From: Halobaculum halobium
Lineage (GTDB): Archaea > Halobacteriota > Halobacteria > Halobacteriales > Haloferacaceae
DNA length: 64,000 nucleotides
Assembly: GCF_030127145.1 (NCBI RefSeq)
Contig: NZ_CP126159.1
Location: 399,691 to 463,690 of the forward strand
Direction: 5' to 3'
The notes under the pieces are model-generated. The model made no database searches. It worked only from the letters and a program-made list of their open reading frames with translations, and was not told the DNA's origin. Shown piece after piece: positions 28,581 through 37,383 of this stretch; positions within the stretch are counted from its first letter, which is position 1, and every line of letters begins with the position of its first letter. The translations under genes were made by a program, and so were the position numbers.

Positions 28581-30071
28581 TCACCCGCGGAGTTGTCTGA
28601 GCATCACGCTGTACTCGTTCCGTTCGTACAGCGCCTCGACATGGTCGAGCAGGTCGTCGGTCGCCGTGGCGATCCCCTCAGCACGTGCCCGCTCGCCAGC
28701 CATGAGTGACTCGCGTGCGCGCTCTTCTAACGACTCCGTCAGCGACACGAAAAACATCGGGATGCTGTGGTTGTGGTCGGTCCGCGAGTCGACGTACCGC
28801 GTTCTGATCTCTTGTCTGCGTTCTTCCAACGCGTCGACAGCTGCACTAGCGTCGTCGGCCACCGTCCCCTCGGGTGCACTATCAGCGGTCGGTCCGTCCG
28901 TCTCTGCGGTGCTATCGGCCGTTCCCGATTCGAGCACCGGGACCAGATCGCGTTCGTAGAAGGCGACCTCCTCACGGATCGCGTACGGGACCACCGTGTT
29001 GCTTTCGTCCGCGCGCTCCAGCATGGCGTCGAGCCGGTCGGCGCGGTTGTCGAGCGCGTCTGCGACGGGGCCGTCGATTCCGGACACTGTCTCCCCGAGT
29101 GACTGGACCCGGGCCGACACGTCGGCGGGGTCGACGTCGACGGTGAGGTTACGCACCGTTGCGGCCTCGTTGAGCGCATCGACGCCCGCACGGAGCGCGT
29201 CGGCGACCTGCTCGGTGTCGTCGCTGGCGACGCCGTCGAGCAGATCCCGCGCCGGCTCGCACTCGGCACGATTGGTACCGCGGACGCGACGCGCCGCCTC
29301 CGCACCCGGCGCGTCAGCGGCGGAATCGGAGTCGGAGTCCGCGGCGGCCTCCGCGAGGTGCTCGATCCGATCGACCAGCGTCGCATCCCGTTCAGGGGTG
29401 GGGGAATCGGTGCGCTCGAGCGCGCGGTCGACGGCGACACGCGCATCCTCGATCTCCGTCGCCGCCGTCTCGTCGCCCCGGTCGCCCGCGGCTTCCGCCA
29501 GACGGGCCACGTCGGCGGCGAGGTCGTCGTCGACGCCAGTCAGTCGACCGGCAGTCCGATCCGGGTCACCGGGTTCGAGCGCGCGGTCGATATCGTCGGT
29601 CGCCTCAAGGCGCTCAACGGCGGCCGCTATCGCCTCTCGGAGCGCCCCTTCTCCCGTGGCCGACGGCGTCGCGAGCGCATCGAGCAGCGCCGCGGATCGA
29701 TGCCCCGTCGGTCGCTTCGATCGCGACACGTCCTCTGCGACGGAGGCGACGACGCCGTCGTCCTCGGATCCGCCCGCGGCGTGACTCTCCGAGGCGGTGC
29801 GATCGATGCTGAGCTGCCCTCGATCGACCAGCGTCGCAAGCTCCCGCGCCTTTGCGGCGGGCGGGGCGTCGTTCTCGACGCGGCCGTCAGGGCCGGCGAT
29901 ATCGGCGGCCGCCGCCAAGCGGTCCATCGACTCCGCGAGTTCGTCGAGCGTCCGTTTTACGTCGCCCTCGGTCGGGCGGGAGCCGAGACGATCGGCGATC
30001 GCCTCGATATCCGGGTCGTCGGAGCCGCCGAACAGGCCCATGAACACGGCCGCAATAGGTGGTCCCGACAT
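28581..30071 (-). CDS. Acidic helical protein between two tubulin-like genes
   Basis: 496 residues, cytoplasmic, mostly helical with long low-complexity acidic stretches (DSDSDSAADAPGAEAARRVR; ESGTADSTAETDGPTADSAP). The N-terminus MGLFGGSDDPDIEAIADRLG (Met11, an alternative start at 30041) and the C-terminal helical part (about 395-496; LEERRQEIRTRYVDSR, LLDHVEALYERNEYSVMLRQ) look like the folded parts. No membrane helix. The ATG is 3 nt after the stop of tubulin-like gene 1. Function unknown; an adaptor role is inference from position. Confidence 0.65.
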   Translation of the reverse strand: MSGPPIAAVFMGLFGGSDDPDIEAIADRLGSRPTEGDVKRTLDELAESMDRLAAAADIAGPDGRVENDAPPAAKARELATLVDRGQLSIDRTASESHAAGGSEDDGVVASVAEDVSRSKRPTGHRSAALLDALATPSATGEGALREAIAAAVERLEATDDIDRALEPGDPDRTAGRLTGVDDDLAADVARLAEAAGDRGDETAATEIEDARVAVDRALERTDSPTPERDATLVDRIEHLAEAAADSDSDSAADAPGAEAARRVRGTNRAECEPARDLLDGVASDDTEQVADALRAGVDALNEAATVRNLTVDVDPADVSARVQSLGETVSGIDGPVADALDNRADRLDAMLERADESNTVVPYAIREEVAFYERDLVPVLESGTADSTAETDGPTADSAPEGTVADDASAAVDALEERRQEIRTRYVDSRTDHNHSIPMFFVSLTESLEERARESLMAGERARAEGIATATDDLLDHVEALYERNEYSVMLRQLRG

Positions 30072-30074
30072 GGG

Positions 30075-31697
30075 TCACAGCATGTTGGACCGGCCGAGGC
30101 AGTCGAACAGCGGCTGCACCTCGTTCCACACGTCGCGGATGTCCTCCGCCTGCACGCTCTGGCCCTCGTCCTTCAGGCGCTTGGCGTGCTCGTACATTGA
30201 CTCCAGCGACGGCATTCGGGGGTTCCACAGCGTCCCCCACATGAACACGTCGTCGAGGTACGGGATGACGAGCTGGTTCACCTGCACGTCCACGGTTTCG
30301 ACGCCCGAACGAGTGCCGGCGTCGAGGAACTCCTCGCCGTTGAGGATTTCCTGGAGCGTCCCGTCGGTGACGTACTCGGAGATGTCCGACATCTGCTCCT
30401 CCGGCCCGTAGATCATGAAGTTGCCGCCCCACGCCGTCGAGGGATCGAAGTCCGCGAGCCGGTTTTGCAACAGCGTGTTACGCGCGAGCAGTTCGAGGCT
30501 GGACTCCGAGATGTCGTCCGAACGGAGGCGTCCCAGCGCGGGCGCGAGCACGACCGCCGGGCGTTCCTCGGGCGCCATGTCGTGCGGGTACTTGTCTTCG
30601 ACCAACCGGAAGCTGTCGGCCACGTCGAAGACGCTCCCGCGGATGCTCATCGTCGCATCGCGGTCAGTGAGCTGCGGCGTCGAGGACATGGTAAACGCTT
30701 CGAGAAACGCCACGAGCGGCTTATTGAGGTCCGAGAACTCGGGCGGGTTGTACCGGTCGATTCCCTCGATCCGCGGGTGGATGTCGGTGCTCGCTTGGCG
30801 GAGGTGGTCGTTGTTGAACGGGATGATCGCGTCGGCCGACCGCGAGATGCGCGACAGGCCGATCACGCCGTTCGTCTTCGCGCGGCCGCCGACGGCGGAC
30901 TGTTGACCCCCTTCCGACGGGATGACGACCGAGCTGAGAATCGCCTGGTCGATGACGAGGCCCGACTCTTGGACCTCCTCTCGGAGCTTCTCGGCGATGA
31001 CCGGCGTCGCGCCGCACCCGGTTCCTTTCGTGACGCTGTGGACGAGCATCACCGCTTGCGCGTCGCGGATGTCCTGACTCGTCATGTCCCAGCGGTCGCG
31101 GAAGGGGTTGCTTCCGTCGGCGAAATCGGCCTCGGCAACCTTCGCGCCGTTGCTCCATCGGTATCCCATCCCGCTGTACCCGTGTTTGCCGAACCCGATG
31201 ATCGAGTTCGACAGCAGGTCGTTTCGGGAGTACTCTTTCAGCTCCTTCGTGTAGTAAGTCTGTTCCAACTCTGCGATGTTGGTGTTGAGCAGGCCGTAGC
31301 CCGCGAGCCCGCCCTGCCAGATTCGGGCGCGGTCCTCGTGGTTGCGCGCGAGCGTGTCGCGGCGCATCAACACGGCGTCGACGATGTTGTTCCCCGCGCC
31401 GCCGATCCCGATCAGGAACCACTTGCGACCGTACATCTCGCCGTCGTCGTCCATCGATACCGGGCCGAGGTCATCGGCGCCGCCCGGGTCACCCGGAGCG
31501 TCACCGCCCGAGGGATCGGGGCCGTCGGCGTCGGCGACCGCGTCCGCGCCGTCCTCGAACAGGCCCGCGAACCGGTCACCGTAGATGGCTCGGACCGATG
31601 GCTGCGCGTCACCGTGAGCGTGCAGCAGGTGTTCTTCGATGGTATCTGTCTCCCAGTCCGCCGGTTCGGTGTAACATATCTCGCAAGATTCGGTCAT
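30075..31697 (-). CDS. Tubulin/FtsZ-superfamily protein no. 1 with N-terminal zinc-finger-like motif
   Basis: 540 residues. The N-terminus MTESCEICYTEPADWETDTI carries Cys5 and Cys8, followed by His23, His26 and His28, a C2H2-type zinc-binding pattern not usual in FtsZ or tubulin. After an acidic linker (about 50-85) the GTPase part has the nucleotide loop KWFLIGIGGAGNNIVDAVL (about 92-110), the tubulin signature SVTKGTGCGATP (221-232) and a T7-loop-like SVFDVADSF with Asp358 and Asp361. The segment NNDHLRQASTD (about 295-305) resembles helix H7. It is the longest of the three paralogues and the second gene of the minus-strand block. The zinc motif could recruit partners. Confidence 0.88.
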   Translation of the reverse strand: MTESCEICYTEPADWETDTIEEHLLHAHGDAQPSVRAIYGDRFAGLFEDGADAVADADGPDPSGGDAPGDPGGADDLGPVSMDDDGEMYGRKWFLIGIGGAGNNIVDAVLMRRDTLARNHEDRARIWQGGLAGYGLLNTNIAELEQTYYTKELKEYSRNDLLSNSIIGFGKHGYSGMGYRWSNGAKVAEADFADGSNPFRDRWDMTSQDIRDAQAVMLVHSVTKGTGCGATPVIAEKLREEVQESGLVIDQAILSSVVIPSEGGQQSAVGGRAKTNGVIGLSRISRSADAIIPFNNDHLRQASTDIHPRIEGIDRYNPPEFSDLNKPLVAFLEAFTMSSTPQLTDRDATMSIRGSVFDVADSFRLVEDKYPHDMAPEERPAVVLAPALGRLRSDDISESSLELLARNTLLQNRLADFDPSTAWGGNFMIYGPEEQMSDISEYVTDGTLQEILNGEEFLDAGTRSGVETVDVQVNQLVIPYLDDVFMWGTLWNPRMPSLESMYEHAKRLKDEGQSVQAEDIRDVWNEVQPLFDCLGRSNML

Positions 31698-31719
31698 TTT
31701 GTATACTCAGTGGATACGG

Positions 31720-33636
31720 TTACGTGTACTTTTCGCGGAAGCGCCGGTGCGCCGTCGACATGGATCGCTCGATCGACGCCCCGTCCGCGGGCGTGAACTC
31801 GATGAACCCGGGCGGTTCGGGGCTCTGTAAGTCGACGGCCTCGAACAGATCGGACTGCCGCCCGGCGAATCGCTCGACGTTGACGAGCACGTCCGGCGTC
31901 GCGACCGCCTCCGGGAGGTCTTCGAGCCGGAACTGGACGATCCGGTCGTCGCCGTCGGCGGCACGCTCGAACTCGCGGAACGCGTACAACACGCCGTCGA
32001 CGACCTCCTCCGGCGAGGCGACGCGAACCGACTCTCGCCCCGAACCGGTCCCGACAGTGTCGGGCTCGTTCGATGGACCGTCGCGATCGCCGGTGTCGCC
32101 CGAATCGAGGTCGTTCACAGCGTCTACTTCGGTTGATGATTCCGACTCGCCTGCGACCGCGTCGTACGTGAACGTGATTCGACCGCCGGCAGCGTCGATA
32201 GTCGCGTCGACGCCGTCGTACCCGGCCCTGATGGCGGGAAGGATCGCCTCGAGGTATCCGTCGGGTATCTCCGTTGGGATCGAAACGGTGGCGTGACGAG
32301 CGTCGATCGTCGCCTCCAGTGTCGACACCAACTCGGCCGTCGTGACGAGCGTCGCCGCCTGCGTGGCGGCGTCCTCGGCGGTCGACAGCGCGTCTTCGAA
32401 CTGGCAGTCGTGCAGGGATTCGCGCGCGCTATCGAGTTTCGATCGGACGTCGCGTGCGCCGACGAGATCGGGGTCGCGTCCGGCGAGCAACACCTCGTCG
32501 ATCCGATCTCGGAAGGGAACATCCATCGCTCCGATCTGTTCGTCGAGCGTGTCGAGGCGGGCCTCGGTCGTCGAAATCGCTTCGACGACTGGCGCCTCCC
32601 GCTCGCGGACGTGCGCTCGGACACGCTGCCGGTGCGCGTCGACCGCCTCGACCGCCGCGGCGACGGCGCCAAACGAGTTGGCTGTCCGCGTCAGCGACTC
32701 GAGTTCCTCGTCGACGTGATCGAGGTGGACTGCGTCCGCACCGCCTGGGATCGACACCTCGCGGTGCTTCGTCGGGAGGTTGACTGTTCGGTAGCGGTCG
32801 CCGTATTCGGAGCTGACGATGAACTCACCGTATTCAGTTCGGATACCGCTGGCGAGCGCCTGCCGGAGGCGCTCGGTGAGCTCTTCGATTCGGGCGTCCG
32901 GATCGACGCCGTCGATCTCCGACTCGACGCCGGCACGGGCTGCCTGGGCCGCCTCGCCGTCGGACATCGACCGGATCTCGGCGATGTCTTCGTCAATCCC
33001 GTCCAGGCGAGCGCGGAACTCATCGGCTCCCTCTCGAACGTCGCGAACGCCGCCGGGAGCGACGTTCGAGAGCGTTTCGAGCCCCTCGAATCGCGTGTCG
33101 AAATCGGTGTTGAACGCGGACCGGCGATTCGCGAGGTCAGCCTCCAGCCGTCCGAGGTCGTCGCCGGTCTCCTCGAGTACTACCTCATTCCACGGGTACG
33201 TCCCGACAGCGACCAACTGTAGCGCGGCCGCGCACACCGGAACAGCGTAGAACGCACCGAGCTGGACGAGCGGGATATCAGCCGAAGTCAGCGGTGCGTA
33301 CACGCCGAAAAACAGCGCGAAGAACAACACCGACGAGAGCGTGGCTGCCCCGTAGGCAGCCTCTCTGTGTTCGACGACCAGCATCGCTGCTCCCTGCGCG
33401 GCCCACGCAAGCGCGATAAGCAGGAACAACCCCATTACGACCGCCGAACTGTTCTTGAAAACCACCGCCGCCTCGAACAGCACCGGGATAGACAACACCG
33501 GCTCGGCGATGGGCGTGAGTCCCGCAGAGCTCGACGTGTAGCCGAACAGCGCCAACAGTGTTTGCACGAGCGCGATCACGAGGGGAACGCCCGCCGCTCC
33601 CCAGGCGATCGTTTGTCCGTGCGCGGTTCTAGGCAT
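31720..33636 (-). CDS. Polytopic membrane protein with cytoplasmic coiled coil (first gene of the minus-strand block)
   Basis: 638 residues. The N-terminal 145 residues contain four or five membrane helices (VPLVIALVQTLLALFGYTS; SAVVMGLFLLIALAWAAQGA; AATLSSVLFFALFFGVYAPL; AVPVCAAALQLVAVGTYPW). Residues about 150-400 are a long charged coiled-coil region (LGRLEADLANRRSAFNTDFD; VEAISTTEARLDTLDEQIGA), and about 430-638 form an alpha/beta region ending EFTPADGASIERSMSTAHRR. A TATA-like box about 30 nt upstream of the ATG marks this as the start of the transcription unit. Its topology resembles the gene at 23927-26011, so the locus has two membrane-anchored coiled-coil proteins. Confidence 0.75.
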   Translation of the reverse strand: MPRTAHGQTIAWGAAGVPLVIALVQTLLALFGYTSSSAGLTPIAEPVLSIPVLFEAAVVFKNSSAVVMGLFLLIALAWAAQGAAMLVVEHREAAYGAATLSSVLFFALFFGVYAPLTSADIPLVQLGAFYAVPVCAAALQLVAVGTYPWNEVVLEETGDDLGRLEADLANRRSAFNTDFDTRFEGLETLSNVAPGGVRDVREGADEFRARLDGIDEDIAEIRSMSDGEAAQAARAGVESEIDGVDPDARIEELTERLRQALASGIRTEYGEFIVSSEYGDRYRTVNLPTKHREVSIPGGADAVHLDHVDEELESLTRTANSFGAVAAAVEAVDAHRQRVRAHVREREAPVVEAISTTEARLDTLDEQIGAMDVPFRDRIDEVLLAGRDPDLVGARDVRSKLDSARESLHDCQFEDALSTAEDAATQAATLVTTAELVSTLEATIDARHATVSIPTEIPDGYLEAILPAIRAGYDGVDATIDAAGGRITFTYDAVAGESESSTEVDAVNDLDSGDTGDRDGPSNEPDTVGTGSGRESVRVASPEEVVDGVLYAFREFERAADGDDRIVQFRLEDLPEAVATPDVLVNVERFAGRQSDLFEAVDLQSPEPPGFIEFTPADGASIERSMSTAHRRFREKYT

Positions 33637-33662
33637 ATACTACCAGCCACACACGGGCACAC

Positions 33663-33670
33663 GTATAAAA
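33663..33670 (-). promoter_or_regulatory. TATA box of the eleven-gene minus-strand block
   Basis: On the minus strand TTTTATAC is centred about 30 nt upstream of the ATG at 33636, the spacing expected for a leaderless haloarchaeal transcript. It is probably the main promoter of the block 33636-16108. Confidence 0.6.
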
Positions 33671-33966
33671 CAGTTGACCGTATTTTTCGGATCTGAGAGT
33701 TGAGAGAAAACTGAGTCTCTGCGGAGTGCTCATCGGGAGCGGCCGTTATTGGTCGAAATAGGCGTCTCCTACCAGTCAGACACGGACCGTTGGTTACCGA
33801 GACCGAGCCAATCATGATCACTGGCCCAGTTTTTCTCGTGACACCTTCTCCGTTCAAAATGGAGCCTGTCCGTGCCGAGTTAGAAGTGCGAGATGCACAC
33901 TGCTCAGCGGGAAAGTTGTCGTACGCCAACCGTCGCGCTTTCATTGACCGGTACCAAGGTGCAGGT

Positions 33967-34605
33967 ATGGTCTCACGCAACTCGGCGGGCGACGGAGATA
34001 ACTTGGGTGAGGAACGAACCCACGAATCTCTTTCCGACGGGAGCGTCTCCCGCCGAACCGTCCTCTCGGGCGCGGTTGCAGCCGGAGTCGTCTCGATTGC
34101 TGGCTGTGCGGGGACAGGGGGCGGTGGCGCCGATTCCGCTCCCGACGCAGTGACACTCTCGGAGGACGCGACGTGCGACGTGTGTGGAATGGTCATATCG
34201 AAGCATCCGGGTCCGAGTAGCGAGGCGTTCTACGAGGACCAGGAACCGAACGGACATGCGAACCCGGCACGCTTCGACAGTACGTGGGAGGCGTTCCAGT
34301 TCGACTACGAGCGCGAAGGCTGGACTCGTACGTCATTTTACGTCACCGACTACTCGGCGGTCGACTATGAAATCCGAACTGACGGTGACCAGCAGCTCAT
34401 CTCCCGGCACGTCGAGGCGTCGACGTTCGTATCCGCCGACTCGGTCACGTTCGTGGCCGATTCGGCTGTCGTCGGGACTATGGGAGCCGATCTCATCGGA
34501 TTCTCCGAGCAAGCAGACGCGGAGGCGTTCCGATCGGAATACGGTGGCGAGTTGGTTACTGCTGACGAGGTGACGAAAACTCTGATCGGTCAACTTGGGA
34601 AGTAG
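33967..34605 (+). CDS. nosL: NosL-family copper lipoprotein
   Basis: 212 residues from the ATG at 33967. It has a twin-arginine signal (SRRTVLSGAVAAG, 28-40) and lipobox IAGC with Cys47. The copper-binding NosL core begins ATCDVCGMVISKHPGP, with Cys70, Cys73 and Met75 as likely ligands. NosL delivers Cu(I) to nitrous oxide reductase or related enzymes on the outer face of the membrane. It is the first gene of nosL-nosD-nosF-nosY; the next gene starts 10 nt after its stop. No nosZ lies within the window. Confidence 0.9.
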   Translation: MVSRNSAGDGDNLGEERTHESLSDGSVSRRTVLSGAVAAGVVSIAGCAGTGGGGADSAPDAVTLSEDATCDVCGMVISKHPGPSSEAFYEDQEPNGHANPARFDSTWEAFQFDYEREGWTRTSFYVTDYSAVDYEIRTDGDQQLISRHVEASTFVSADSVTFVADSAVVGTMGADLIGFSEQADAEAFRSEYGGELVTADEVTKTLIGQLGK

Positions 34606-34615
34606 AGACCCGTCG

Positions 34616-36574
34616 ATGTACGCACGAGCAGCTGTGATCGCCGTCGCGCTGTCGGCACTGGTGTTGGGCAGTTCTTTCGCCGTCCCTGTCGGCGTCGGCG
34701 ATTCGGTTGGTCCGGTGCCGTTCGAGGACACCGTATCTCTCGGAATGACCAGCACCACGCTCAGGGCCGCCGACGCGGAGGGAGTAGCGTTACCGAAGGT
34801 AGAAGTGTTCTACGCGGAGTACGAGTACGTGATCGGGTACTACGGGGTCGAATCGTATCTCGCTGAGCACCGCCGAACCGGCCACGACCGGCAGTTCGGG
34901 CAGCCGCTGGCGGTGTTCGTAACCGATTACGCGGGAACGAACGTCTCGCTCACCGAACGCGGCTATCCCGTCGTAGACACGAACACGGACCCGTCGTTCG
35001 TGCGCGCCAGTGATGCGTACGTCGTAATCGGGAGCGAGGCACGAACCGCGACGGGGTCTCTTGCCATGCCGTTCTCCGATCGTGAGGCCGCCAGCGAGTT
35101 CACCGAACGCTACGGCGGCGAGGTGATCCCCTGGGATGGCGTCGACGAAGCGGTTGAGGCCTCCAACCCGATCACCCGCGAGCGCTACGAAGCGACTGTC
35201 GACGAGCGCATGCAGTGGGCGGATCGTGCGGTCGAGGCGACACGGCCGCTCCGTGAGCGCCCAGTTACCGTGACGGTGGGCGAGGACGTGCCGACGCTAC
35301 AGGCGGCGGTGGAGGCTGCGCCGCCGAACACCACAGTGTTGCTGCCGCCGGGTGAGTACGCAGTCGATGAGGTCATCGTGAACAAGTCGGTCACGATCAG
35401 AGGTGCCGGCGTCGCAACACACATCCGCGGCGACGGTAACGGATCGGTCCTCCACATGAACGCGAGTCACGCGGCCGTGACCGATCTCCGGATCTCGGGC
35501 GTCGGCTCGGTCGGCAGTCCAGAACGGTCCGCCAACACTTCCAGCGATTGGTCGGAATCCGTCGAACTCGCGTACGGCCGCGGAGACGCCGCAATTCGGC
35601 TGGACGGTGCCGACGGCGCGCTCGTGGAGAATATCGTGATCGACACGCCAGCGAGTGGAATTATCTCCAGAGCCGCGGATGGAGCTGTCGTACAGAACAT
35701 CACGCTCCGTGGCGCAGCCGCCCCCGAAAACGGGTTTATGGGCGTCGTTGCGATGTACGCGCCGGTTGTCGTTGAGAACAGCAGCTTCCACGGCGGTCGG
35801 GACGCCGTCTACACCCACCGTGCACACGAGACTGTAATACGGAACAACGAGATGGCCGATGCCCGGTTCGGCGTCCATTTGATGTACACATCGCGGACGC
35901 TCGTTGCGAACAATGAGATTCACAACGAATCCGTGGGCGTGATCGTCATGACGCGTCCCACCGGAAATCTCGTCGTCGGAAACCGCGTGTCTGCCACGCG
36001 CACCGGCATCAGCACTGTCGGGGCAGACTCATACTACGCGGAGAACGTCCTGACCGACAACAAGTGGGGGATGACTGTATCGGGAACCGGCTCGCTGTAC
36101 ACTCGAAACACGATCGTGAACAACACATACGGCCTACGTGGGTCGTCACTGCTACCGACGAATCTCGTGACGCACAATGACGTGGTCGACAATGAATATC
36201 CCGTCGACTCGTATCTGGGCGCGTTGCGCGTGTGGACCGTCGACGGTGAGGGCAACTACTGGGGTCGGCTCCCCGGCGCGGACCGCGACGGCGACGGGAC
36301 CGTAGAACGGCCGTACCGCCCGTCGGGGGCGATTGACAGTCGCCTCCACTCAACGCCCGGCGCGTGGACGCTCGCCCGGTCACCCGCGGTCGCGCTAACG
36401 CGGGGGCTTGCGAGTTCTGTTCCCGGGCTCCGGGCAACGGGTGTCGTTGACACGGCGCCGCTGACCGCGCCGGTTCGACCGGACGTGCTCACGACAGTAC
36501 GCACAAACGAGAGTGACGCTCCCAACGAGACCAGCGCCAACGCGTCCGGTAGTGCCACGGAGGTGCCGACGTGA
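34616..36574 (+). CDS. nosD: NosL-like/NosD fusion: periplasmic copper-processing beta-helix protein
   Basis: 652 residues, exported: signal peptide MYARAAVIAVALSALVLGSS. Residues about 45-180 resemble NosL (KVEVFYAEYEYVIGYYGVES; YVVIGSEARTATGSLAMPFS; REAASEFTERYGGEVIPWDG) but lack the CxxCGM copper site. Residues about 220-560 are a right-handed beta-helix of CASH/NosD type with repeated Asn-rich rungs (GAGVATHIRGDGNGSVLHMN; VIRNNEMADARFGVHLMYTS; LVANNEIHNESVGVIVMTRP). It ends in the NosD-typical DNEYPVDSYL/GNYWGRLPGADRDGDG segment. NosD works with the NosFY ABC transporter in copper-sulfur centre assembly. The GTGA overlap with nosF shows translational coupling. Confidence 0.88.
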   Translation: MYARAAVIAVALSALVLGSSFAVPVGVGDSVGPVPFEDTVSLGMTSTTLRAADAEGVALPKVEVFYAEYEYVIGYYGVESYLAEHRRTGHDRQFGQPLAVFVTDYAGTNVSLTERGYPVVDTNTDPSFVRASDAYVVIGSEARTATGSLAMPFSDREAASEFTERYGGEVIPWDGVDEAVEASNPITRERYEATVDERMQWADRAVEATRPLRERPVTVTVGEDVPTLQAAVEAAPPNTTVLLPPGEYAVDEVIVNKSVTIRGAGVATHIRGDGNGSVLHMNASHAAVTDLRISGVGSVGSPERSANTSSDWSESVELAYGRGDAAIRLDGADGALVENIVIDTPASGIISRAADGAVVQNITLRGAAAPENGFMGVVAMYAPVVVENSSFHGGRDAVYTHRAHETVIRNNEMADARFGVHLMYTSRTLVANNEIHNESVGVIVMTRPTGNLVVGNRVSATRTGISTVGADSYYAENVLTDNKWGMTVSGTGSLYTRNTIVNNTYGLRGSSLLPTNLVTHNDVVDNEYPVDSYLGALRVWTVDGEGNYWGRLPGADRDGDGTVERPYRPSGAIDSRLHSTPGAWTLARSPAVALTRGLASSVPGLRATGVVDTAPLTAPVRPDVLTTVRTNESDAPNETSANASGSATEVPT

Positions 36575-37383
36575 CCGACTCAGTCGTCTCGCTGTCCGAC
36601 GTGCACATGAGCTTTGGTGACGTGACCATCGTTGACGACTGCTCGGTGTCGATCGAGTCTGGCGAACTTGTCGCGCTTGTCGGTCCAAACGGCTCCGGTA
36701 AAACGACGTTTCTCGAACTGCTTACTAGCATTCGACAACCAAATTCGGGGACCGTCTCTCGACCGACTCCGCAATCTCGTCGGCTGTCCGAGGGGACCGA
36801 GGACCGTCGCGACGTTGCGTACCTCCCGCAGTCGCCGTCGTTCCGACCGGGATTCACTGCGGCGGAAACACTCCAATTCTACGCGTCGCTGGCCGGGACC
36901 TCGGTCGACCCCGAAGCCGCGTTGGGTCGGGTCGGGCTCGCATCGGCGACTGACCGCCGCGTCGGGGCGCTCTCCGGCGGGATGACGCGTCTGCTCGGGA
37001 TCGCCCAAGCGCTCGTAGGGGATCCGCCGCTTGTCGTACTGGACGAACCCACAAGCGGACTCGACCCCGAGATGGCCGATCACATCTTCGCGACAGCCCG
37101 CGACGTCGTAGACGAGGACCGAGCACTCGTCGTCGCGAGTCACGATCTTGCAGGCGTCGAGCGGGTCGCCGATCGCGTCATGGTACTCGCCGACGGCGAG
37201 ATAACGCTCGACGGATCGCCGGCGGAGCTCCGATCGGAGATGGGCGCGGAAACGCTGCGCGACGTATTCTCCGGATTGGCGACGAGTCGTGATCACGATC
37301 GGGTCGTCCCACCGGCGAAGGCGGCGACAACTGACGGTTCGCCACCGACTGACACGGCGGAGTCAGAGGTGTCGAAGCGATGA
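36571..37383 (+). CDS. nosF: ABC transporter ATPase, NosF type
   Basis: 270 residues, starting with a GTG that overlaps the nosD stop. Walker A is GPNGSGKT (38-45), the ABC signature is LSGGM, Walker B is VVLDEPTSGLDPEMADH, and the switch His lies in VVASHDLAG. It powers the NosY permease in maturation of copper enzymes. A short disordered acidic tail follows the domain. The start of nosY overlaps its stop. Confidence 0.9.
   Translation: MTDSVVSLSDVHMSFGDVTIVDDCSVSIESGELVALVGPNGSGKTTFLELLTSIRQPNSGTVSRPTPQSRRLSEGTEDRRDVAYLPQSPSFRPGFTAAETLQFYASLAGTSVDPEAALGRVGLASATDRRVGALSGGMTRLLGIAQALVGDPPLVVLDEPTSGLDPEMADHIFATARDVVDEDRALVVASHDLAGVERVADRVMVLADGEITLDGSPAELRSEMGAETLRDVFSGLATSRDHDRVVPPAKAATTDGSPPTDTAESEVSKR

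Noticed and set aside
27337..31697. Calling the tubulin-like genes ftsZ or cetZ
   Set aside because: The signature loops are present, but lengths, N-termini and overall sequence differ strongly from FtsZ/CetZ, and the genomic context is not that of cell-division genes.
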